Below, piece by piece: positions 58,307-64,000 of a stretch of DNA of 64,000 bases. Every line of letters begins with the position of its first letter. The first letter of the stretch is position 1. The notes under the pieces were generated by a model. The model had not been told where the DNA came from and did no database searches. It worked only from the letters and a program-made list of their open reading frames with translations. The stretch spans positions 1,865,001-1,929,000 of the forward strand of contig CP119312.1 in the NCBI GenBank assembly GCA_029202405.1. Direction: 5' to 3'. A program made the position numbers and the translations under genes. Source of the DNA: Candidatus Devosia phytovorans. GTDB lineage: Bacteria > Pseudomonadota > Alphaproteobacteria > Rhizobiales > Devosiaceae.

Positions 58307-58471
58307 CTATTTTGTAAGAATGAGCTTGTCTTGCCGCGTGATGCGTAGCCGGTATGGGGCGCCCCGGTGCATGATCAGCACTTCCGGTTTGCCTGCAAAC
58401 AGCTCCTCGCTCGTGAGCTCGCGCGCTGGAGCGCTTTCAGGTTCGGGTTCCGGCAAGGGCTTGGCAGACAT
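58307..58471 (-). CDS. hmuP: Haemin uptake protein HemP/HmuP (small)
   Basis: This 54-residue protein begins MSAKPLPEPEPESAPARE, followed by LTSEELFAGKPEVLIMHRG and ending YRLRITRQDKLILTK. The S.ELF.G...V.I.H.G..Y.LR.TRQ.KLILTK pattern is the HemP family (50-70 residues). In Sinorhizobium and Bradyrhizobium, HmuP helps activate transcription of the haem receptor gene, which here lies divergently 187 bases away. It is the first gene of the minus-strand haem operon. Confidence 0.93.
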   Translation of the reverse strand: MSAKPLPEPEPESAPARELTSEELFAGKPEVLIMHRGAPYRLRITRQDKLILTK

Positions 58472-58556
58472 GATAAATTTCCAAACTTATCCGCTGCCTC
58501 TTGCAGCGCTTTTGCCACAATTTTGACACCAGAAAACTTGACTTCCATAGACATAT

Positions 58557-58586
58557 TATTTACAGCCCGCAATAGGTGATCGTCAA
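58557..58586 (-). promoter_or_regulatory. Candidate promoter of the hmuP-hmuS operon
   Basis: On the minus strand TTGACG (58586-58581) and TAAATA (58562-58557) are 18 bases apart, about 85 bases before the hmuP start codon. It overlaps an iron-box-like motif. Inferred from motif and place. Confidence 0.35.
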
Positions 58587-58591
58587 ACTCA
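58577..58591. promoter_or_regulatory. IRO-box-like motif (TGA-N9-TCA) between hmuP and the receptor gene
   Basis: TGATCGTCAAACTCA fits the short TGA-N9-TCA pattern described for the iron regulator RirA in rhizobia and overlaps the candidate -35 of the hmuP operon. The motif is short and could occur by chance in 187 bases. No Irr-type ICE motif was seen. Confidence 0.35.
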
Positions 58592-58658
58592 TGAATCGAT
58601 CCGGCAAGCCAGCCAGAAGCCAGCCAGCCATCAACAATTTACCGACTGGAGACTTTGA

Positions 58659-60782
58659 ATGGGGCTGGTTAAGTCGCGTGCCGCGACCCTTATGGGTGGC
58701 GTGGCGCTTGCAATCGTGGCTGCGCAGGGCGCCGCAGCACAGAATGTCAACACGACCAATGTGACGCTGCTGGAACGCCTGGTGATCGGCGCGGGTGCGC
58801 CGAAAGTGGCAATCGATACGCCGCAGGCGGTGACGGTCATTGACCAGGAAGATCTGGACAAGACCCAGGCCACGACGGTTGGCGATATTTTCGAAAGCGT
58901 TCCCGGTGTGACGATGCTCGGTTCGGACAATGTCCTGGGCCAGGCGTTCAATATCCGCGGTATCGGCGTGACCGAAAACACCGCTGACGCGGCCCGCATC
59001 ATCATCAATGTGGATGGTGTGCCGAAATTCAACGAGCAATACCGTATGGGCTCGTTCTTCTCGGAGCCCGAGCTGTACAAGCAGGTAGAAGTGCTGCGTG
59101 GTCCTGCGTCGTCCACGCTCTACGGAGCCGGTGCCCTCGGTGGCGTGATCAACTTCACCACCAAGGACGCATCCGACTTCATAGCCGACGGCAAGACCGG
59201 CGCTATCCGCGCCAAGGCCTCCTACGATTCCAACGGCGATGGTACGCTGCTCTCGGGTATCTGGGCGCACCAGCTCAACGAGACGTTCGACATCCTCGCT
59301 GCAGGCAACTGGCGCCGGGCCGAAGACTTCACCTTCGCCGATGGCACCATCGGTCAGGGTACCGACTTTTCGACACTCTCAGGCCTGATCAAGGGCACTG
59401 CCCAGTTTGGCGAGAATGACGAGCAGGTGCTCCGCCTGTCCTATCAGCGCTGGAATTCGGATGATCCGGACCAGCCCTATGTGCAGACTCAGATCGATCC
59501 GGCGTTCAACACTGCCTTTGGTTTCACCGACCGCACTGTGACCGACGACACTGTCGTCCTGTCGTATGAGAATCCGGCCAGCGACAATCCCTGGCTCGAT
59601 ACGAATATCCAGCTCTCATATTCGAACACGCAGAATAGCCAGTCTGACGGCACCTCGTCGGCCATACCTGGCGTCCCAAGCACGGCAATTCTGGATGACA
59701 CGACCTATGTGTACCGGAACTACCAGCTAAAAGCTGACAACACCGTCGAGTGGATTGGCGACAACTTCGAAAACTACTTCACCTTCGGCTTCCAGGCCAG
59801 CCATCAGGATCGCCTTGCCGAACGTCCGAACCCGTCGAGTGCCCAGCGTTTGCTGCAGCACCCGGAAGGCACCGAGGACAAGCTGGGCTTGTTCGTGCAG
59901 AACGAGTTCGTCTACGACGAGCGCCTTACGTTGATCGCCGGTATGCGCGGCGACTTCAGCGCCATTTCGCCTTCAGCGGAAATCACGGGCGCACGCGATA
60001 TCAGCAACGAAGCGTTCTCACCCAAGATCGCGGCACTTTACGACATCAATGACAATATCGGCGTGTTCGGCTCGGTCGCCTATACTGAACGCCTGCCGAC
60101 CATCGATGAACTCTACACCGTTCAGAACAGCGGCGCGGGCATGAACATGGACCTGCTCAAGGAACGGGCGGTCAACTATGAGCTGGGCGGCACGCTGTCC
60201 GGCTTCGATCTGATCCAGTCTGGCGACCAAGCATCGCTGAAGCTCACGGGCTTCTACAATGACCTGCACGACCTGATCGCAACCAGCGGCTCGCGCTCGT
60301 CGGCAACCTTCCCGGCTGTCGTCTACTACGCCAACGTCGATCGGGCCCGCATTTACGGCATCGAGGCGGAAGCGGCCTATAACTCGGACCTGTTCTTTGC
60401 CAATCTCGCCTATACGGCGACCTGGGGCTACGACAACAGCAACGATCGTCCGCTGCGCGCAATTCCGGCTCACCGCGTCGTGCTGTCAGCTGGTGCCCGT
60501 GTTCCCGAGTTCAATCTTGAAGTGGGTGCACGCGCCAAGCTTGTCTCGGATTCCGAAAACAGTGTAGCAGCCACCACCACAAGCCCCGTGGTACCGCGCG
60601 ACGGCTACCAGAGCTACGATCTCTTTGCATCGTGGAAGCCCGATACCGGCGTGTTTGCCGGCACCACGCTGCAGGCGTCGATTGAGAACATCTTCAACGC
60701 CGATTACCGCGACAACCTCTCGCAGACGGATTCTAAGGGCCGCACATTCAAGCTGACCCTGTCCAAGCAGTTCGACTACTAA
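58659..60782 (+). CDS. hmuR: TonB-dependent outer-membrane receptor, probable haem receptor
   Basis: This 707-residue receptor has a signal peptide (to AAAQ), a TonB-box region near VTLLERLVIGAG, a plug domain (AVTVIDQEDLDKTQATTVGDIF, VEVLRGPASSTLYGAGALGGVINF) and a 22-strand barrel ending KLTLSKQFDY with the terminal aromatic. Context (divergent from hmuP and the haem ABC genes) says haem. The FRAP and NPNL boxes usual in haem receptors are altered: YTERLPTIDELY and GMNMDLLKERAVNYELG, with no His between them. A ShmR-like haem receptor is most likely, but the ligand is not proven. GGAG precedes the start. Confidence 0.85.
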   Translation: MGLVKSRAATLMGGVALAIVAAQGAAAQNVNTTNVTLLERLVIGAGAPKVAIDTPQAVTVIDQEDLDKTQATTVGDIFESVPGVTMLGSDNVLGQAFNIRGIGVTENTADAARIIINVDGVPKFNEQYRMGSFFSEPELYKQVEVLRGPASSTLYGAGALGGVINFTTKDASDFIADGKTGAIRAKASYDSNGDGTLLSGIWAHQLNETFDILAAGNWRRAEDFTFADGTIGQGTDFSTLSGLIKGTAQFGENDEQVLRLSYQRWNSDDPDQPYVQTQIDPAFNTAFGFTDRTVTDDTVVLSYENPASDNPWLDTNIQLSYSNTQNSQSDGTSSAIPGVPSTAILDDTTYVYRNYQLKADNTVEWIGDNFENYFTFGFQASHQDRLAERPNPSSAQRLLQHPEGTEDKLGLFVQNEFVYDERLTLIAGMRGDFSAISPSAEITGARDISNEAFSPKIAALYDINDNIGVFGSVAYTERLPTIDELYTVQNSGAGMNMDLLKERAVNYELGGTLSGFDLIQSGDQASLKLTGFYNDLHDLIATSGSRSSATFPAVVYYANVDRARIYGIEAEAAYNSDLFFANLAYTATWGYDNSNDRPLRAIPAHRVVLSAGARVPEFNLEVGARAKLVSDSENSVAATTTSPVVPRDGYQSYDLFASWKPDTGVFAGTTLQASIENIFNADYRDNLSQTDSKGRTFKLTLSKQFDY

Positions 60783-60816
60783 GTCCTGCTGACCCCCTAC
60801 CCATGCATTGAACGCT

Positions 60817-60840
60817 ACGCTCGCCCGGAAGGGCGGGCGT
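60817..60840 (+). terminator. Terminator of the receptor gene
   Basis: A 10-bp stem (ACGCTCGCCC/GGGCGGGCGT, one G-U pair) with a GGAA loop is followed by TTTTGTTTGT, 34 bases past the stop. Confidence 0.85.
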
Positions 60841-60930
60841 TTTTGTTTGTCGCACCAGCGCGGAGGGTTGACCGTTGCAGGAGACCTCCCTGCCCGGCTG
60901 TGTCAGCGGCGACCGTTCCATCACAAGCAA

Positions 60931-60962
60931 AAGGGCGGCAGCACGATTGTGCTGCCGCCCTT
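60931..60962 (-). terminator. Terminator of nrdE-nrdF
   Basis: A perfect 14-bp stem (AAGGGCGGCAGCAC/GTGCTGCCGCCCTT) with a four-base loop is followed on the minus strand by TTGCTTGTG, 37 bases past the nrdF stop. Confidence 0.8.
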
Positions 60963-60999
60963 CAAATCGGGATCGCTCCCACGTGACCTGCCCTGCAGA

Positions 61000-61974
61000 T
61001 CAGAAGTTCCAGTCTTCGTCCTCGGTGGAAATGGCCTTGCCGATGACATAGGACGAGCCCGAACCCGAGAAGAAGTCGTGGTTCTCGTCGGCGTTCGGCG
61101 ACAGGGCCGAGAGGATTGCCGCGTTGACCTTGCAGGCCTCGGGCGGGAACAGGGCTTCGTAGCCCAGGTTCATCAGCGCCTTGTTGGCGTTGTAGTGGAG
61201 GAACTTCTTGACGTCCTCGGACAGGCCGACGCCGTCATAGAGTTCTTCGGTATAGCGGGCTTCGTTGTCATAGAGCTCGAGCAGGAAGTCGAAGGCGAAA
61301 TCCTTGATCTCCTGGCGGCGCTCTTCGGAGACGCGTTCCAGCTCGCGCTGGAACTTGTAGCCGATGTAATAGCCGTGCACGGCCTCGTCCTTGATGATCA
61401 GGCGGATGAGGTCGGCGGTATTGGTGAGCTTGGCGCGGCTCGACCAGTACATGGGCAGGTAGAAGCCGGAATAGAACAGGAAGCTTTCGAGGAAGACCGA
61501 GGCGACCTTCTTCTTCAGCGGATCGGCGCTGTCATACTGCTCCATGATCAACGAGGCCTTGCGCTGCAGGAACTCGTTTTCTTCCGACCAGCGATAGGCG
61601 TCGTCGACGTCCGGGGTCAGGCAAAGCGTCGAAAAGATCGACGAATAGGAACGGGCATGCACCGCTTCCATAAACGAGATGTTGGACAGCACCGCCTCTT
61701 CATGCGGGGTCTTCGCATCAGCCATCAGTCGAACGGCGCCGACGCCGTTCTGGATAGTGTCGAGCAGCGTCAGGCCGGTGAAGACGCGGATGGTGAGCTG
61801 CTGCTCGAGCGGGTTGAGCGTTGCCCAGGACGGGATGTCATTGCTCAGCGGCACCTTTTCAGGCAGCCAGAAATTGGAAGTCAGGCGGTTCCAGACCTCG
61901 AGATCCTTGTCGTCCTGGACACGGTTCCAGTTGATGGCGCGGACGCGGCTGAGCGGCTTGATGTGAACGTTCAT
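61000..61974 (-). CDS. nrdF: Class Ib ribonucleotide reductase, beta subunit (NrdF)
   Basis: This 324-residue protein supplies the tyrosyl radical from a di-metal site. The ligands are visible: Asp in GLTLLDTIQNG, Glu and His in NISFMEAVHARSYSSIF with the radical Tyr in the same stretch, Glu in VFLESFLFYSGF, and Glu and His in IIKDEAVHGYYIGYKFQREL. The short length and the SNFWLPEKVPLSNDIPSW block identify class Ib. The C-terminal acidic and aromatic tail (EDEDWNF) docks to NrdE. It is 14 bases after nrdE. No nrdH or nrdI is in the window; they may lie upstream of nrdE beyond the edge. Confidence 0.95.
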   Translation of the reverse strand: MNVHIKPLSRVRAINWNRVQDDKDLEVWNRLTSNFWLPEKVPLSNDIPSWATLNPLEQQLTIRVFTGLTLLDTIQNGVGAVRLMADAKTPHEEAVLSNISFMEAVHARSYSSIFSTLCLTPDVDDAYRWSEENEFLQRKASLIMEQYDSADPLKKKVASVFLESFLFYSGFYLPMYWSSRAKLTNTADLIRLIIKDEAVHGYYIGYKFQRELERVSEERRQEIKDFAFDFLLELYDNEARYTEELYDGVGLSEDVKKFLHYNANKALMNLGYEALFPPEACKVNAAILSALSPNADENHDFFSGSGSSYVIGKAISTEDEDWNF

Positions 61975-61988
61975 GTCGGGTCCTTGTG

Positions 61989-64000
61989 TCAGAGCGCGCA
62001 GGAAACGCAGCCCTGCACCTCCGTGCCTTCCAGCGCCATCTGGCGCAGGCGGATGTAATAGATGGTCTTGATGCCCTTCTTCCAGGCGTAGATCTGCGCC
62101 TTGTTGATATCGCGGGTGGTCGCGGTATCGCGGAAGAACAGTGTCAGCGACAGGCCCTGGTCGACGTGCTGGGTGGCTGCGGCATAGGTGTCGATGATCT
62201 TTTCCGGACCGATCTCATAGGCGTCCTGGTAATATTCCAGGTTGTCATTGCTCATGAAGGCAGCCGGATAGTAGACGCGGCCGATCTTGCCTTCCTTCCG
62301 GATCTCGATCTTGGAGACGATCGGGTGGATCGAGGAGGTCGAGTGGTTGATGTAGGAGATCGAACCGGTCGGCGGCACGGCCTGCAGGTTCTGGTTGTAC
62401 ATGCCGGTCATCATGACCTTGGCCTTCAGATCCTTCCAGTCTTCCCGGGTCGGGATGTGAATGCCGGCGTCTTCGAACAGCTTGGCAACCTTTTCGGTGG
62501 CCGGCAGCCATTCTTGGTCAGTGTACTTGTCGAAATATTCGCCTGACGCGTATTTGGAATTGCCGAAGCCCTTGAAGGTCTCGCCGCGTTCTGTGGCGAT
62601 CAGATTTGACGCCCTGACGGCGTGGTAAGCCACGGTCAGGAAGTAGATATTGGTGAAGTCGACACCTTCTTCCGAACCGTAGAAGATGCGCTCGCGGGCC
62701 AGATAGCCGTGCAGGTTCATCGCGCCCAGGCCGATGGCATGGCTCTCGTCATTGCCCTTGGCGATCGAGGGAACGGACGAGATATTGCTCATGTCCGCCA
62801 CGGCGGTCAGCGCACGAATGGAAGTCTCGATGGTCTTGCCGAAATCTTCGGAGTCCATCGCATTGGCGATGTTCAGCGACCCGAGATTACAGGAAATGTC
62901 CTTGCCCATGTGGTCATAGGACAGGTCCTCGTTGAAGGTCGAGGCATCGCTGACCTGCAGGATTTCCGAGCACAGGTTGGACATGGTGATGCGGCCGGCG
63001 ATCGGGTTGGCCTTGTTCACCGTGTCCTCGAACATGATGTAGGGATAGCCGCTCTCGAACTGGATCTCGGCGATGATCTGGAAGAATTCGCGCGCCTTGA
63101 TCTTCTTCTTCTTGATGCGGCCGTCCTCGACCATCTCGCGGTACTTCTCGGTGACCGAAATCTCGGTCATCGGCACGCCATAGACCTTCTGCACGTCATA
63201 GGGCGAGAAGAGGTACATATCCTCGTTGTTCTTGGCGAGTTCGAAGGTGATGTCGGGGATCACCACGCCCAGCGACAGCGTCTTGATGCGGACCTTTTCG
63301 TCGGCATTTTCGCGCTTGGTGTCGAGGAAGCGCATGATGTCAGGGTGATGGGCATGCAGATAGACTGCGCCCGCGCCCTGACGGGCGCCGAGCTGGTTGG
63401 CGTAGGAGAAGCTGTCTTCGAGCAGCTTCATCACCGGCAGCACGCCCGAGGACTGGTTCTCGATCTGCTTGATCGGGGCGCCCATCTCGCGAACATTGGT
63501 GAGGCTCAGGGCCACACCGCCACCGCGCTTTGAGAGCTGCAGGGCCGAATTGATCGAGCGGCCGATCGATTCCATATTGTCTTCGACACGCAGCAGGAAG
63601 CAGGAAACGAGCTCGCCGCGCTGCGCCTTGCCGGCATTGAGGAAGGTGGGCGTCGCCGGCTGGAAACGGCCGGCCATGATCTCGTCGACGAGATTGCGGG
63701 CCAAGACTTCGTCGCCCCGGGCCAATGCCATCGCCACCATGCAGACGCGGTCTTCATAGCGCTCGAGATAGCGCTTACCGTCGAAGGTCTTGAGCGTATA
63801 GCTGGTGTAGTATTTGAACGCGCCGAGGAAGGTCGGGAAGCGGAATTTCTTGTCGAAGGCGTGGTCGAACAGGTCGCGCACGAAATTGAACGTGTACTGA
63901 TCCAGCACAGCGCGCTCGTAATAGCCCTCGGTGGTCAGGTAATCGAGCTTTTCGCGCAGATTGTGGAAGAACACGGTGTTCTGGTTCACATGCTGCAGGA
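61989..64000 (-). CDS. nrdE: Class Ib ribonucleotide reductase, alpha subunit (NrdE), 5' truncated by the window
   Basis: This is about 670 residues of the catalytic subunit; the frame continues past base 64000 (the last codons read LQHVNQNTVFFHNL, an internal stretch of NrdE), so 30-40 residues are missing. Active-site features are present: the Cys that forms a redox pair in QRGELVSCFLL, SNLCSEILQ with the thiyl Cys, and PPTGSISYINHSTSSIHP. The C-terminal redox pair is GCVSCAL. There is no ATP-cone in the part seen, as expected for class Ib. It makes deoxyribonucleotides with NrdF. Confidence 0.95.
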   Translation of the reverse strand, partial: LQHVNQNTVFFHNLREKLDYLTTEGYYERAVLDQYTFNFVRDLFDHAFDKKFRFPTFLGAFKYYTSYTLKTFDGKRYLERYEDRVCMVAMALARGDEVLARNLVDEIMAGRFQPATPTFLNAGKAQRGELVSCFLLRVEDNMESIGRSINSALQLSKRGGGVALSLTNVREMGAPIKQIENQSSGVLPVMKLLEDSFSYANQLGARQGAGAVYLHAHHPDIMRFLDTKRENADEKVRIKTLSLGVVIPDITFELAKNNEDMYLFSPYDVQKVYGVPMTEISVTEKYREMVEDGRIKKKKIKAREFFQIIAEIQFESGYPYIMFEDTVNKANPIAGRITMSNLCSEILQVSDASTFNEDLSYDHMGKDISCNLGSLNIANAMDSEDFGKTIETSIRALTAVADMSNISSVPSIAKGNDESHAIGLGAMNLHGYLARERIFYGSEEGVDFTNIYFLTVAYHAVRASNLIATERGETFKGFGNSKYASGEYFDKYTDQEWLPATEKVAKLFEDAGIHIPTREDWKDLKAKVMMTGMYNQNLQAVPPTGSISYINHSTSSIHPIVSKIEIRKEGKIGRVYYPAAFMSNDNLEYYQDAYEIGPEKIIDTYAAATQHVDQGLSLTLFFRDTATTRDINKAQIYAWKKGIKTIYYIRLRQMALEGTEVQGCVSCAL

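Noticed and set aside
58598..58632. GCCAGCCA-type tandem repeats in the receptor leader
   Set aside because: Only a few short imperfect copies; not enough for a repeat array or CRISPR.
1..64000. CRISPR arrays, insertion sequences, prophage or integrase genes
   Set aside because: None was seen: no regularly spaced repeats, no transposase or integrase motifs, and the single tRNA gene has no integrase or attachment-site repeat beside it.

Overview
The window looks like chromosomal DNA from a high-GC alphaproteobacterium, most likely of the order Hyphomicrobiales (Rhizobiales) and plausibly Devosia-like. This rests on family-level features: a DUF2842 protein, a dctA/dctBD locus with a sigma-54 promoter, hmuP-hmuSTUV haem uptake, paired ku genes, a cyoABCD-SURF1 cluster, class Ib ribonucleotide reductase, and several intergenic palindromic repeats of the kind scattered through such genomes. 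The genus is inferred. I saw no phage, insertion sequence, plasmid or CRISPR gene.

Layout. 1-6.5 kb: end of a sterol-type glycosyltransferase, two small secreted proteins, a VOC protein, a DAACS symporter, a divergent SdpI-like/NmrA-like pair, and rplM-rpsI. 6.8-8.1 kb: haem A synthase and a DUF2842 protein. 8.1-16.2 kb: a compact Wzx/Wzy-type polysaccharide locus (deacetylase, Wzz/GumC-like copolymerase with a degenerate kinase domain, Wza-like exporter, one GT4 enzyme, an initiating phosphoglycosyltransferase, a Wzy-like polymerase). 16.3-26.5 kb: a small-molecule kinase, tRNA-Pro(GGG), an M3 peptidase, two convergent ku genes, glgX, a Cds1-like PLP enzyme and an MHS-type transporter. 26.7-31.7 kb: cyoABCD plus SURF1. 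31.7-37.5 kb: an SDR enzyme, then dctA divergent from dctBD.

37.5-44.9 kb is the most intriguing metabolic block. An ABC importer, a cytosine-deaminase-like amidohydrolase, an FAD oxidase and a flavodoxin-fold reductase lie on the minus strand. Divergent to them are a Rid-family protein and a creatininase-family amidohydrolase. The set looks like uptake and breakdown of one cyclic amidine or N-heterocycle; the substrate is unknown. 45-51.6 kb: a GMC oxidoreductase, a beta-propeller protein, a succinate-semialdehyde-type dehydrogenase and a malic enzyme. 51.7-60.8 kb: a complete TonB-dependent haem uptake system (tonB, exbD, exbB, an unknown secreted protein, hmuV, hmuU, hmuT, hmuS, hmuP, and a divergent receptor). 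61-64 kb: nrdF and most of nrdE, which runs off the right edge.

How parts fit together: DctBD senses C4-dicarboxylates and switches on dctA, and the malic enzyme can turn the imported malate into pyruvate and NADPH. CyoABCD, SURF1 and possibly haem O/A synthesis support aerobic respiration. The haem locus brings haem across both membranes and supplies HmuS as cytoplasmic haem-handling protein. All function calls come from reading sequence motifs; no database search was run.
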